Shown: positions 16,122-25,350, numbered from the stretch's first letter. The stretch is 47,418 nucleotides of DNA from CAYPPG01 sp964412555 (GCA_964412555.1 CAYPPG010000060.1:1-47418); one strand, 5' to 3'. Made by a program: numbers and translations. Notes: generated by a model from the sequence alone, not told the origin.

Positions 16122-18023
16122 ATGAACAATAGATATACAATCCTCGCTACAATCTCGCTTCTTATCATTTGTGTATTCATTCTGAATGTGTTTGCACAAG
16201 AGAATCAATTTCCGCAGAATGATCCAGTAATCCGGAAACAAGCCTTGAAAACAGATGGATTGCACACTACACCTCATCCTGTGGCAACTCGTATATTTTC
16301 GCCCGAACAATATGTGGCGGGGAAACCTATCGATGTCATTATTCGAATCGAGAATCCTCAAAACATTGCCGAACGAGTGACGGTGAAAGAAATATTGCCA
16401 AAAGAATGGTCTGTTAATGATATCAGTCACAATGGAGAGATTGAAAACGGCACCCTCATGTGGTCATTGGCTTTGAAACCTGGCTCTACGTTCATTTCCT
16501 ATACCATCCATCCCCCTGCAAACTTGAAAAATAAAGGTACGAAAGGATTGATTAGTTTTTCCGGTTCGATTGGTTCGAATCCCATCCGGGGAACGTCCAT
16601 ACTCGAACCGCATAATTACGTCTTTTACGAAACATTTTTCATCGTTTTTCCTTTGGCTTTCTTTGTTGTCCACTTTTCGGTATTTGTTTTATACCCTCAG
16701 TACAAAGGAAATCTATTTTATTCTTTGTTATTATTAGCCATATCTATATCTGAATATATTTCAGCATTTCTTACCGATCCTTCTCCTCAATCATTTCCTT
16801 GGATTCAGGGGATCGCAAATTCCTTTGCAATCATTTTTACTCTTCTATTCTTTTATACTCTTGCATTTACAAAATTACCACGTTTTTTTTGGCTGATTGT
16901 CACTGGCGTTGTGATTCCATTCGTCGTTGGATATGCAGCCAATTGGAGCGCAAGCACAATTGAGTATTTTCTTATATCATTGTTTGGCATCGTGTTTCTC
17001 GAATCAGGCCGCGCATTGATTCTTGCGATACGAAATAAAGTCGATGGAATCAAAATCATTGCAGCAGGAGCAGTGGTACTGATAGTTGAAAACATTTGGC
17101 GAATTTTGGATGTGTTGAACTTCTTGCCGCCGCTTCCAATTCCATTTTATTCCTATTGGGGAGGAATTTTCTTAATTGTCAGCATGTCGATCCATTTGTC
17201 CTACCGTTTCGCGAAGACGAATAAAAACTTAGCCGTTTTAAACATGGAATTGGAGGATCGCGTAGCACAACGAACAACCGATTTGGAGAGAGCAAACCAA
17301 GAATTACGCGAACTGGACAAAATGAAATCCGCCTTCGTATCACAAGCCTCCCACGACCTCCGCACGCCGCTGGCGGCCATCAAAGGCAGCCTCGATAACC
17401 TGATGCTGGGCATTGCTGGCAACCTAAACGAAAAGCAAGAAAAAATCATGAACCGCGCCGTCAAATCCGTCAACCGTCTGACGGATTTGGTGAACGATGT
17501 ACTCGATCTCTCCCGCATCGAATCGGGCCGGATGGTGTTAGAAAAGTCGAATGTGCCAATGAAAACCTTAGTCGAAAACATCGTGAACGAAAATAAACCA
17601 GCCGCAGCCCAGAAGCGAATTCAACTTTCTGCTCATCTTGAAAACGACACTACCATTCACGCCGATGCGGGCAAACTTGAACGGGTTGTGGGTGAACTGA
17701 TTAGCAATGCAATCAAATACACACCGAAAAGCGGGAATGTCGATGTCACTCTCACACAAGTGAATGATCAAATCACTCTTTCCGTTAAAGATTGCGGAAT
17801 CGGAATGACGCAGGAAGAATGTGAGAAGATTTGGGAACGATTTTACCGGACGAATGCTTCGAAAACCTTTGCAAAGGGGAGTGGATTGGGTTTATCTATA
17901 GCCAAAGAGTTGGTGGAGTTGCATGGAGGGATAATCCAAGTGGAGAGTGAAAAAGGAAATGGAACGACCATTACTTTGCGACTTCCATTATCACTATCGA
18001 CGGACAAAACTCACACAGGTTGA
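16122..18023 (+). CDS. Membrane sensor histidine kinase with extracellular domain and 7TM-type region
   Basis: A 633-residue two-component sensor. A signal/TM segment (residues about 6-25) precedes an outside beta-rich domain of roughly 130 residues, then several hydrophobic helices from 'VFYETFFIVFPLAFFVVHFS' to 'IFLIVSMSIHLSYRF', a coiled linker, the HisKA domain with 'SHDLRTPLAAIKG' (His about 411), and the HATPase with 'ELISNAIKYTP', 'VKDCGIGM' and 'GSGLGLSIAKELV'. All kinase boxes are intact. The ATG at 16122 with an AGGAA site gives the clean signal; a frame start at 16083 adds 13 residues before it. No response regulator is next to it, so it is an orphan kinase. The membrane layout resembles 7TMR-DISM sensors. 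The segment from about 17340 to 17540 is visibly richer in GC than the flanks. Confidence 0.9.
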   Translation: MNNRYTILATISLLIICVFILNVFAQENQFPQNDPVIRKQALKTDGLHTTPHPVATRIFSPEQYVAGKPIDVIIRIENPQNIAERVTVKEILPKEWSVNDISHNGEIENGTLMWSLALKPGSTFISYTIHPPANLKNKGTKGLISFSGSIGSNPIRGTSILEPHNYVFYETFFIVFPLAFFVVHFSVFVLYPQYKGNLFYSLLLLAISISEYISAFLTDPSPQSFPWIQGIANSFAIIFTLLFFYTLAFTKLPRFFWLIVTGVVIPFVVGYAANWSASTIEYFLISLFGIVFLESGRALILAIRNKVDGIKIIAAGAVVLIVENIWRILDVLNFLPPLPIPFYSYWGGIFLIVSMSIHLSYRFAKTNKNLAVLNMELEDRVAQRTTDLERANQELRELDKMKSAFVSQASHDLRTPLAAIKGSLDNLMLGIAGNLNEKQEKIMNRAVKSVNRLTDLVNDVLDLSRIESGRMVLEKSNVPMKTLVENIVNENKPAAAQKRIQLSAHLENDTTIHADAGKLERVVGELISNAIKYTPKSGNVDVTLTQVNDQITLSVKDCGIGMTQEECEKIWERFYRTNASKTFAKGSGLGLSIAKELVELHGGIIQVESEKGNGTTITLRLPLSLSTDKTHTG

Positions 18024-18187
18024 ATGGTCACATCTTTATCCTTGATTTTCACTTCGTCTTCTTTCCTCTTGTGAGTCAAATCCTTCGAAACCGGAACAGG
18101 CTGAATTCCCTCCGATTCGTCGATGATCTCCTGCAGTGTTTTTTTGGCTTCCGGATTTTTGTCGCTGTCACGCCGATTTTGAGTCAT
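18011..18187 (-). CDS. Small hydrophilic hypothetical protein
   Basis: 58 residues, highly charged, beginning 'MTQNRRDSDKNPEAKKTLQ' and ending in a Lys/Asp-rich tail. No domain is recognised. The frame is open further upstream, to 18244, but the ATG at 18187 has a TAGGAAT-type site. Its 3' end overlaps the histidine kinase stop by 13 bases on the other strand. The ribosome site and clean length favour a real gene, but it could be a spurious frame. Confidence 0.5.
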   Translation of the reverse strand: MTQNRRDSDKNPEAKKTLQEIIDESEGIQPVPVSKDLTHKRKEDEVKIKDKDVTIQPV

Positions 18188-18281
18188 TTTCAAATTCCTA
18201 TTTGTAATGAATTCTAGTAAATATGGAACAGGTATCGTTCCCACTCATTGTTATTATACCATTACATTGTAAAAAATGGAA

Positions 18282-19502
18282 TCACGAATTATAGACGATG
18301 TAACCTCCTTTGATCGTCATATAAACGGATAAATCGGGATTGAGAACGACCAAGTCTGCGTCTTTCCCTACGGCAAGAATCCCTCGGCGGTATTTCCATT
18401 CCAAAATGCGGGCAGCATTGAGGCTGGCCATTTGTGCAGCGTGTTCCAGGCTGATCCCCACATCCTCAACCATGGTTTTCACGGCGTTTTCCATCGTCAA
18501 CGTACTGCCTGCCAATGTACCGATAGAATCCGCCAGGTAGGCACGCCCATCGCTTACAATAACTTTGCGGTCAATGAATTCATAAATCCCGTCCGGCTGA
18601 CCGGCGGCACGCATGGCATCGGTGACCAACAGGATTTTGTCGTGGTGTTTGGTTTTTACGAGCAACTGCAACACGGCAGGATGAACATGCACAGCATCGG
18701 CGATCACTTCGACAAAAAGTTCATCCCGCAGTAATGTTCCAACTAAAACACCGGGTTTGCGATGATGAACCGGTTCCATCGCGTTGAAGATATGGGTGAC
18801 ACCATCAAGTCCATTATCAATCGCGGCGGAAATCTGTTCATATTTGGCCTGTGAATGACCGATAGACATATGAATCGGTTGAGGCCGTTCATTGATTTGC
18901 AAATCATGATGCCAGCTGCCCATCGAAGCGTTTCGCAGAATATCCACAGCACCCGGCATTTCCGGCGCAATCGTCATATACCGGTTCCACGGGCCGCCGA
19001 CTTGCATGATTTTCTGGAAGGTTTCAAGACTGGCCGGCCACATGTATTCAGGACGAATGGCACCCGGCATCTTGGGATTGATAAACGGACCTTCGAGATG
19101 AATGCCTTCGACAATACGGTCGGTCCCAGTGGATTCACAATACTGACGTAGCCGGTGAATATTTTCTAGAAAGGGATCGATCGGTTGCGGGTAAATCGTT
19201 GCTAGTAGAGAAGTCGTGCCGTGGGAAGCGTGGAAACGACCGATTTCTTCATACGCCCGGTAATCTTCATCGGTAAAATCATACCCTTTCCCACCATGAA
19301 CATGTACATCGATGAAACCAGGCAGAACATAGCGTCCGTCGAGATCGATCCGGATGGCATTGGCAGGAACCTGCACCAAATCCCGGTTGCCCATCTGAGC
19401 GATTTTTCCTTTGGAAAGAACAAAGTATGACTCCGCTTCCCGTCGAAAGGGCGTAATCGCCACGGCGTTTTCCAAACAGATTGGGTCTAATTCTAGATTC
19501 AT
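18282..19502 (-). CDS. nagA: N-acetylglucosamine-6-phosphate deacetylase
   Basis: A 406-residue amidohydrolase that removes acetate from GlcNAc-6-phosphate to give glucosamine-6-phosphate, the entry step for amino sugars. 'GFIDVHVHGGKGYDF' near 63-77 and 'EGIHLEGPFINP' near 132 form the metal and substrate site; 'IGHSQA', 'THIFNAM', 'DAVHVHP' and 'VTDAM' hold further ligands, and 'GTLAGSTLTME' is typical. All are intact. The start at 19502 gives the normal N-terminus although its ribosome site is poor. Its neighbours, a Tat-exported reductase-like gene and sulfatases, suggest use of sulfated amino-sugar glycans. No nagB or PTS gene is in the window. Confidence 0.95.
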   Translation of the reverse strand: MNLELDPICLENAVAITPFRREAESYFVLSKGKIAQMGNRDLVQVPANAIRIDLDGRYVLPGFIDVHVHGGKGYDFTDEDYRAYEEIGRFHASHGTTSLLATIYPQPIDPFLENIHRLRQYCESTGTDRIVEGIHLEGPFINPKMPGAIRPEYMWPASLETFQKIMQVGGPWNRYMTIAPEMPGAVDILRNASMGSWHHDLQINERPQPIHMSIGHSQAKYEQISAAIDNGLDGVTHIFNAMEPVHHRKPGVLVGTLLRDELFVEVIADAVHVHPAVLQLLVKTKHHDKILLVTDAMRAAGQPDGIYEFIDRKVIVSDGRAYLADSIGTLAGSTLTMENAVKTMVEDVGISLEHAAQMASLNAARILEWKYRRGILAVGKDADLVVLNPDLSVYMTIKGGYIVYNS

Positions 19503-19703
19503 AATGGATTGAGGAATAGAGTTAACATTAACTGTTTATAAGTATTATATCCACTCATCAAAAGAACATAATCCAAAACAGAAAAGCACACAAATTTGTA
19601 ACAATTCTCATGCATTTCCCGCTTTCAACTTCGGATTGGCATGAATCAGTGCTCGATTTCCACCTATTCAAATCATCCCAACTCATGTACATTATTTCTA
19701 TCA

Positions 19704-19726
19704 TTTTGTACAAAATGTGTACAAAA
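19704..19726. promoter_or_regulatory. Candidate operator: perfect 9-bp inverted repeat
   Basis: TTTTGTACA (19704-19712) and TGTACAAAA (19718-19726) form a perfect inverted repeat with a 5-base spacer, ending 22 bases before the ATG at 19749. The TTGTACA half-site resembles those bound by GntR-family sugar regulators such as AraR. No regulator gene is adjacent. The strict symmetry and position near a start favour a protein-binding site over a hairpin. Confidence 0.5.
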
Positions 19727-19748
19727 AAACATTGGGGAGTAGACAATC

Positions 19749-20717
19749 ATGAACGATGAATTCACAGGATCAACAAACAAGAAAATTATACAAGGCAGGC
19801 GTGAGTTTCTCCGAAAAATCAGCGCAGGAACCGTCACCGCAGCCGGTGGAGGGATGGGTATAAAAAGGGGATATTCCGCCTCGAAGAACGAGGAATCAAA
19901 GCATTTACCAACAATCAAAATCGGTCCCTATTCGTTAAGCCGTCTGATCATGGGAAGTAATCCAATTTTAGGATATTCTCATTCCTCCCGATTGTTGACT
20001 CAGCATATGCTGGAATATTATACGCTGGAAAAGACGGTGGAAGTCATCCGCCGCAGTGAACAACTCGGGATCAATACCTGGCAAACCGGATGTTCGCAAA
20101 AAATCATCGATGCGATCCGAATTCTTCGGGAGCAAGGTTCCACGATTCATTGGATTTGCCTGTGCGCAGAGGGAGAAAATTATCCATCCCCCAAGGAACT
20201 CGCTGCGTTGAAACCGATAGCCGTGGTTCATCATGGAGGAGTGACCGACCGGTGTTTCCGAAGCCAGGAAAGTGAAAAGGTACATGATTACGTCAAGAAA
20301 ATCCACGATGCCGGATTGCTGGCAGGCGTGTCAGCCCACAATCCTGCCAATATTGCTCATATCGGAGAAAAAGATTGGGAGAACGATTTCTTCATGACCT
20401 GTTTTTATTATGTGACGAGACCACGAGAAGAAATGAGGGAAAAAATGGGAACAGCCCCACTTGGAGAACCATTTCTCGAAGACGATCCGGAGGATATGAC
20501 GAAAGTAGTGCGAGATATCAAGAAACCGTGCCTTGGTTTTAAAATTTTAGCAGCGGGACGATTATGCCAGAGAGAACAAACCGTGGAAGCCGCCTTTCAA
20601 TATGCCTTTTCCCGTATCAAAAAAACGGATGGTGTGATTGTCGGAATGTACCCGCGTTTCAAGGATGAAATTTCGGAAAACATTCAATACACACTGAAAC
20701 ATGGGATGGATATATAA
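19749..20717 (+). CDS. Tat-exported aldo/keto reductase-like TIM-barrel protein
   Basis: 322 residues. 'GRREFLRKISAGTVTAAGGG' is a twin-arginine signal. After it, 'SRLIMGSNPILGYSH', 'VEVIRRSEQLGINTWQTG' and the later 'ILAAGRLC' follow the pattern of aldo/keto reductase-like barrels found in Planctomycetes-type genomes. The Asp-Tyr-Lys-His tetrad of true aldo/keto reductases is not clearly visible, so an oxidoreductase activity is uncertain. An upstream GGGGAG site supports the start. The next gene, a secreted propeller, begins 33 bases on and is probably co-transcribed. The operator-like repeat just upstream suggests inducible control. Confidence 0.72.
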   Translation: MNDEFTGSTNKKIIQGRREFLRKISAGTVTAAGGGMGIKRGYSASKNEESKHLPTIKIGPYSLSRLIMGSNPILGYSHSSRLLTQHMLEYYTLEKTVEVIRRSEQLGINTWQTGCSQKIIDAIRILREQGSTIHWICLCAEGENYPSPKELAALKPIAVVHHGGVTDRCFRSQESEKVHDYVKKIHDAGLLAGVSAHNPANIAHIGEKDWENDFFMTCFYYVTRPREEMREKMGTAPLGEPFLEDDPEDMTKVVRDIKKPCLGFKILAAGRLCQREQTVEAAFQYAFSRIKKTDGVIVGMYPRFKDEISENIQYTLKHGMDI

Positions 20718-20750
20718 ACCGTCTTTCAACCTATTCAAAAGGAGAAACTT

Positions 20751-22013
20751 ATGAACAGCCAAAAATTCTGTGCCGCCTTATGCATAATAGCCGTTGTATC
20801 TTTGATGTTCACAAACCAATGTGTGTTTGGAGCAGAGCCGGAAACCCGATGTGAAACCTATGTCCCGTCCCGCGCGATCACGCAAGAACCCAGCTCGCAT
20901 TGGTTCAGTTATTATGACAAACTGCAGTTTGACCATAACAACCGGTATGTATTGGGGATGGAAGTGGATTTCAACGATCGTCCGCCGAAACCGGATGATG
21001 TCATCAAACTGGGCATGGTTGATCTTCAAGAAGATGACAAATGGATCGAGTTCGGTGAAACCGTCGCCTGGAGTTGGCAACAGGGTTGTATGCTGCAGTG
21101 GGTTCCTCAATCGGAATCGGAAGTGATTTACAACATACGGAAGGACGGGAAATTCGCCTCGGTGATTCAGGATGTGTTTACGGGTGAAAAAAGAACACTC
21201 CCCCGTGCGGTTTACGCCCTTAGTCCCTGCGGCAAAAAAGCGGTCAGCGTGAACTTTGCCCGTCTCGATAACACCCGGCCAGGCTATGGGTATGCTGGGA
21301 TACAGGATCCGTGGGGAGATGTATTCCAACCGGAAGATGATGGCATCTATGTAATGGATTTGGAGACAGGGGAAACTCGCTTGATCATCTCCCTCCATCA
21401 AATTGCAGTACTGTATAATCAACGGACTCGTGACGGCCGTAAAAGCTGGTTCAATCATTTATTATTCAATACCGACGGTTCACGATTTATCTTTTTACAT
21501 CGCTGGTTTCGCGATGCGGACAATGAGGGCAGGTGGTACACGCGAATGTTTACCGCACGTCCGGACGGCGGTGATATTTTCACCGTTGCCGATCATGACA
21601 TGGTATCCCACTTCATCTGGAAGAATCCGGAACAAATCCTCGCATGGTCAACCGAGGAGAATGGCGAAAACCATTTTCATGTGTATGATGATTTGACGGA
21701 ACAACGCAAGGTGATCGGCGAGGGTATCTTAAGCCGGGACGGGCATTGCACATACTCCCCTTCCAGAGAATGGATTTTAACCGACACATATCCAGATAAA
21801 AACAGAATGCAAAACCTGATGCTTTATCGACCGTCGGATTCCAAGTTGGTTAAACTAGGAAAATTTTATTTATCCCCCGATTTCAAAGGACAAACCCGCT
21901 GTGATTTGCACGGCCGGTGGAGCCGCGATGGAAAATCCGTTTGCATCGATTCTCTCCATTCCGGCAAGCGGCAGATGTATCTATTAGACGTAAGCGAGAT
22001 CGTGAAAGATTGA
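20751..22013 (+). CDS. Secreted beta-propeller protein, oligogalacturonate lyase-like fold
   Basis: 420 residues with a signal peptide ('IIAVVSLMFTNQCVFGA'). The rest is built of propeller-like repeats; typical blocks are 'SWFNHLLFNTDGSRFIFLH', 'TRMFTARPDGGD', 'HFIWKNPEQILAW', 'GHCTYSPSREWILTDTYP' and 'CDLHGRWSRDGKSVCIDS'. This string matches a conserved family of uncharacterised secreted propellers, which resemble oligogalacturonide lyases in layout. Catalytic residues are not established, so I do not assign a reaction. An AAGGAG site before the ATG fixes the start. It follows the Tat-exported barrel protein closely and is followed by a hairpin cluster ending in a T-run that may terminate the transcript. 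Confidence 0.72.
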   Translation: MNSQKFCAALCIIAVVSLMFTNQCVFGAEPETRCETYVPSRAITQEPSSHWFSYYDKLQFDHNNRYVLGMEVDFNDRPPKPDDVIKLGMVDLQEDDKWIEFGETVAWSWQQGCMLQWVPQSESEVIYNIRKDGKFASVIQDVFTGEKRTLPRAVYALSPCGKKAVSVNFARLDNTRPGYGYAGIQDPWGDVFQPEDDGIYVMDLETGETRLIISLHQIAVLYNQRTRDGRKSWFNHLLFNTDGSRFIFLHRWFRDADNEGRWYTRMFTARPDGGDIFTVADHDMVSHFIWKNPEQILAWSTEENGENHFHVYDDLTEQRKVIGEGILSRDGHCTYSPSREWILTDTYPDKNRMQNLMLYRPSDSKLVKLGKFYLSPDFKGQTRCDLHGRWSRDGKSVCIDSLHSGKRQMYLLDVSEIVKD

Positions 22014-22032
22014 CTGTTCCCCAAACCGGGTA

Positions 22033-22160
22033 GCAAGGGGAAGCGTAGTCTCCCCTTGCGGGAATGCGCAAAATCATCAGAACTATGATGGGGTAGACAC
22101 ATAGGTCTACCCCTACAAATGACAAACGGTAGGGGCAATCCTGCGTGATTGCCCATTTTT
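22033..22160. repeat. Three intergenic hairpins, the last with a T-run
   Basis: GCAAGGGGA/TCCCCTTGC (22033-22041 with 22051-22059), GGGGTAGAC/GTCTACCCC (22090-22098 with 22105-22113) and GGGCAATC/GATTGCCC (22133-22140 with 22147-22154) sit in tandem between two convergent genes. The last is followed by ATTTTT and could terminate the plus-strand transcript. The first is the GC-rich sibling of the hairpin at 10379, and the second is the sibling of the one at 14377; in both pairs stem bases changed on both sides. Confidence 0.8.
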
Positions 22161-22177
22161 GTATTGCCCCCTATAGA

Positions 22178-23695
22178 TTATTCCTCCGGCAATCCAGCAA
22201 GCAATTCACTGCTATGCACAGTCGGGCACCAATACTTCTCGATATGCTCCACAACCAATTCCGTGCCCTCGTGATGACTGACATACGGCCAATCTTTGGG
22301 ATCGTACATCGTGTCGGTCAAATCGCGTACAAGCACACATTGAATACCCAATCGTGTCATATTGCGAATGCCGAACGATCTCCCCAACACGCACATATTG
22401 GTGTGAACTCCCATGATCAACATGTTGGTGATACCTTCCTGCCGGAAGAAATTATATATTTCATTCCCATTATCGGAAATCCCGTCGTATTTTCCAATTT
22501 CAATATGGGAACTTTGACGAGTCCAAGCGGAATACCACGGTTTTTCCGCCGTATCACATCCACCGTCGGAATCGTCGATGGGGAGTTTATGGGTAGGAAG
22601 ATTCAACAGTTCGGGTAAAGGTACTTTTGGAGCAAGCATCATGCGTCTGCGTTGCGGCCAATCGGCATAAAAGGCCAAGGTATCCGACGGCGCATGGATG
22701 ATCTGAATTCCCCGATCCCGTGCAATCTTTAAAATATCGTTCATTTTAATCGCTAGAGCTTCACAGCGTTCACTAGCGCCGCTGCACCAATGTTGATCCC
22801 ACATGTCGCAGATGACTATGGCGGTCTCGGCAATTGGAAATTCACGGTGCACATAAACGGTATTCCAAATATTGCTGCCTTTGAACAATTCAATCCGGCT
22901 TCGTAGAGGCAATTGCAGAATGCCGGTTGGTTCGGATCTGCGAGCGAGCGGTTGGAGTTCTTTCGCTTCCACCTCCCGATTCGCCGCCCAAAACAGGGCA
23001 TTGGCGATCATTTTCTTGAATGCACTGTTCTTAAAATCTTCAGGAGAACCCAGGGATGTGTAAAACACCCGGCCACCATTATGAACTCGCGTCCATGCAA
23101 CGGGTTCCGGCTCTTCACCCGGAATTTTCCCGGTCAGCAATAACTGAGTATCGCCGGCCAATGGAGAGGCTTGGTAGAGGCTACTTCGCGATTTGAGTTT
23201 TCCGACACCGTTTAATATCGGATGCTCTTTGGCGTCAGATACGACTTCCGTATTTGTCGTAGGACCGTTTTTATAATGGCCGTGGTAGTTCCCTCCCAGA
23301 ACCAATTTGTCAAATTCCAGCCAGTTTTGAAATCCATGACTTGCCGTCCGCACGGCAACAATCGGATTTCCGCTCTCACAATATTTTTTTATATGCGCCA
23401 ATTGGTCACCATCAATTTCGAGCCGGCGAGTAAAGAACAATGCCACATCACATTGTTCCAAGGCTTCCAATCCCGGAAGGTCGGTTTTCCCCTTTGATTG
23501 AAGCAGTGTGCAATCCGCAAAATATCGTTCTTCGAGATGTTGCTTGAATTTTTCGAGTGAAGTGCCCGAATCGTAGAGAGGGGCTCCCGAAACAAGGCAG
23601 ACCTTCAACTCAGCAGCATGAAGAGGGTAATTGAAAAAAAACATCAATACTGCAGATAAGAAGAGAATTACTATTACATCTTTTTTATGAAACAT
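22178..23695 (-). CDS. Secreted fusion of a ThuA-like domain and an isochorismatase-like cysteine hydrolase
   Basis: 505 residues. A signal peptide ('VIVILFLSAVLMFFFNYPLHAAE') is followed by a ThuA-like (class I glutamine amidotransferase-like, trehalose utilisation) domain at about 25-255: 'CDVALFFTRRLEIDGDQL', 'GNPIVAVRTASHGFQNW', 'GRVFYTSLGSPEDF'. Residues about 285-490 are an isochorismatase-type hydrolase with the Asp in 'AIVICDMWDQHWC' (about 295) and the nucleophile Cys in 'GVHTNMCVLGRSFGI' (about 435). The frame opens at 23974, but the ATG at 23695 is preceded by a strong AGGAGG site and begins the signal peptide. This two-domain pairing also occurs in Planctomycetes-type genomes; its substrate is unknown. 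It is divergent from the sulfatase at 23856. Confidence 0.85.
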   Translation of the reverse strand: MFHKKDVIVILFLSAVLMFFFNYPLHAAELKVCLVSGAPLYDSGTSLEKFKQHLEERYFADCTLLQSKGKTDLPGLEALEQCDVALFFTRRLEIDGDQLAHIKKYCESGNPIVAVRTASHGFQNWLEFDKLVLGGNYHGHYKNGPTTNTEVVSDAKEHPILNGVGKLKSRSSLYQASPLAGDTQLLLTGKIPGEEPEPVAWTRVHNGGRVFYTSLGSPEDFKNSAFKKMIANALFWAANREVEAKELQPLARRSEPTGILQLPLRSRIELFKGSNIWNTVYVHREFPIAETAIVICDMWDQHWCSGASERCEALAIKMNDILKIARDRGIQIIHAPSDTLAFYADWPQRRRMMLAPKVPLPELLNLPTHKLPIDDSDGGCDTAEKPWYSAWTRQSSHIEIGKYDGISDNGNEIYNFFRQEGITNMLIMGVHTNMCVLGRSFGIRNMTRLGIQCVLVRDLTDTMYDPKDWPYVSHHEGTELVVEHIEKYWCPTVHSSELLAGLPEE

Positions 23696-23855
23696 TCGAT
23701 TCCTCCTCAATGAATGAATAGTATTTGTGATTTCTTTATTGTTCATCGTAGCAAAACTTTCCATAGTATTGAATCCTGGTTGATGATATGGTAAATGAAT
23801 AGATAAGATACCGATAAACTTCTCAATACAGTCAGCGAACAACGATTGGAGAATC

Positions 23856-25310
23856 ATGAATACAATCAACAGACGAAATTTTCTACGCCTAGCCGGTTGT
23901 GCTGCACCGTTTCTTTCAATGACGGCATCCATCCATGGTCGAGAGTCCAAACGTCTCCCGAACTTTGTGTTCATCCTAGTCGACGATTTGGGGTGGACCG
24001 ATCTTGGCTGTTATGGCAGTTCGTTTTACGAAACGCCCAACCTCGATCGTATGGCCGCATCGGCAATGCGTTTTACCGATGCATACACCTCCTGCCCCGT
24101 TTGCTCTCCTACCCGCGCTTCGATCATGACAGGAAAATATCCGGCCCGTTTAAATATCACCGATTGGATTCCCGGCAAATCGCCGAAAGATCGAAAGTTA
24201 CTGGGACCGCAGGATTTGCATCATCTTCCCTTGGAAGAAGTGACGATTGCTGAAGCCTTGAAGAAGAAGGGATATGCAACATTTTTCGCAGGCAAATGGC
24301 ATTTGGGTGATGAAGGATATTTCCCTGAGGATCAAGGTTTCGACATCAACAAAGGAGGCCATCATCGTGGCTCCCCTCCCGGCGGTTACTACACTCCATA
24401 TAAAAACCCAAAACTCGAGGACGGACCGGAAGGGGAATATCTCACAGACCGTTTGACCAACGAGTCTCTCCAATTTCTCGAAGCAAACAAGAACAACCCC
24501 TTCTTGCTCTATCTATCCTTCTACACGGTCCACACGCCGATTCAACCCTGCAAGCGGCATGTGGATGAATTCATCGAAAAAGCCGAAGCCTTACCGCCTA
24601 TGGACGGCCCCAAGGAAATCCCGGAGCACGACGGCTTGACTAAAATGCGCCAGGACAATCCGGAGTATGCCTCGATGGTTCATGCCATGGATGAAAACGT
24701 CGGACGAGTGTTGAAGAAACTCGATGATCTAAACCTATCGGACAACACAGTCGTCATTTTCACTTCGGACAATGGAGGCTTATCCACCTTACGTAATCGG
24801 GGCTATCCCACCTCGAATTTGCCGTTGCGAGCTGGGAAGGGATGGTGTTATGAAGGGGGCATCCGCGTGCCGTTGATTATCCGCGCGCCTGGCGTTACTC
24901 ATGCCGGCAGTACTTCCGGTGAGCCTGTTATCAGTACCGATTTTTATCCGACAATGCTGGAATTGGCTGGTATCGCACCCATGCCGAATCAACATTGCGA
25001 CGGCCTCAGTCTGGTTCCGTTGCTGCAAGGTAAAAGAGAGTTACCGCGTGAAGCGCTCTACTGGCATTATCCCCATTATCACGGCAGCACATGGACTCCG
25101 GGAGCGACTTTGCGCGCAGGAGACTGGAAATTGATTGAGTTTTACGATAAAGAAAAAGTGGAACTCTACAATCTGAAAGAGGATATCCACGAGCGAAACG
25201 AGCTTTCAAAGTCCATGCCGCAACGTACCAAGGAATTGACCGATCAGCTGCATAAATGGCAGAAGAAGATCGGGGCAAAAATGCCAAAACCAAATCCGGA
25301 CTATAAGTGA
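23856..25310 (+). CDS. Tat-exported sulfatase
   Basis: A 484-residue sulfatase. 'NRRNFLRLAGCAAPFL' is a twin-arginine signal. 'FVFILVDDLGWTDLGCYG' gives the metal-site Asp pair at 43-44, and 'CPVCSPTRASIMTGKYPARL' holds the C-x-P-T-R core with formylglycine-forming Cys83. 'FAGKWHLGDEG' and 'TSDNGG' are conserved. The protein is complete, and a GGAG site eight bases before the ATG fixes the start. It is a different subfamily from the sulfatase at 14526 (CSPTR instead of CAPSR, different C-terminus). The G1PDH-like gene starts 40 bases after it, so they may be co-transcribed. Confidence 0.94.
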   Translation: MNTINRRNFLRLAGCAAPFLSMTASIHGRESKRLPNFVFILVDDLGWTDLGCYGSSFYETPNLDRMAASAMRFTDAYTSCPVCSPTRASIMTGKYPARLNITDWIPGKSPKDRKLLGPQDLHHLPLEEVTIAEALKKKGYATFFAGKWHLGDEGYFPEDQGFDINKGGHHRGSPPGGYYTPYKNPKLEDGPEGEYLTDRLTNESLQFLEANKNNPFLLYLSFYTVHTPIQPCKRHVDEFIEKAEALPPMDGPKEIPEHDGLTKMRQDNPEYASMVHAMDENVGRVLKKLDDLNLSDNTVVIFTSDNGGLSTLRNRGYPTSNLPLRAGKGWCYEGGIRVPLIIRAPGVTHAGSTSGEPVISTDFYPTMLELAGIAPMPNQHCDGLSLVPLLQGKRELPREALYWHYPHYHGSTWTPGATLRAGDWKLIEFYDKEKVELYNLKEDIHERNELSKSMPQRTKELTDQLHKWQKKIGAKMPKPNPDYK

Positions 25311-25350
25311 TGAGAATAAGAAAGCATACTCTTTCATCAGGAAAACCATC

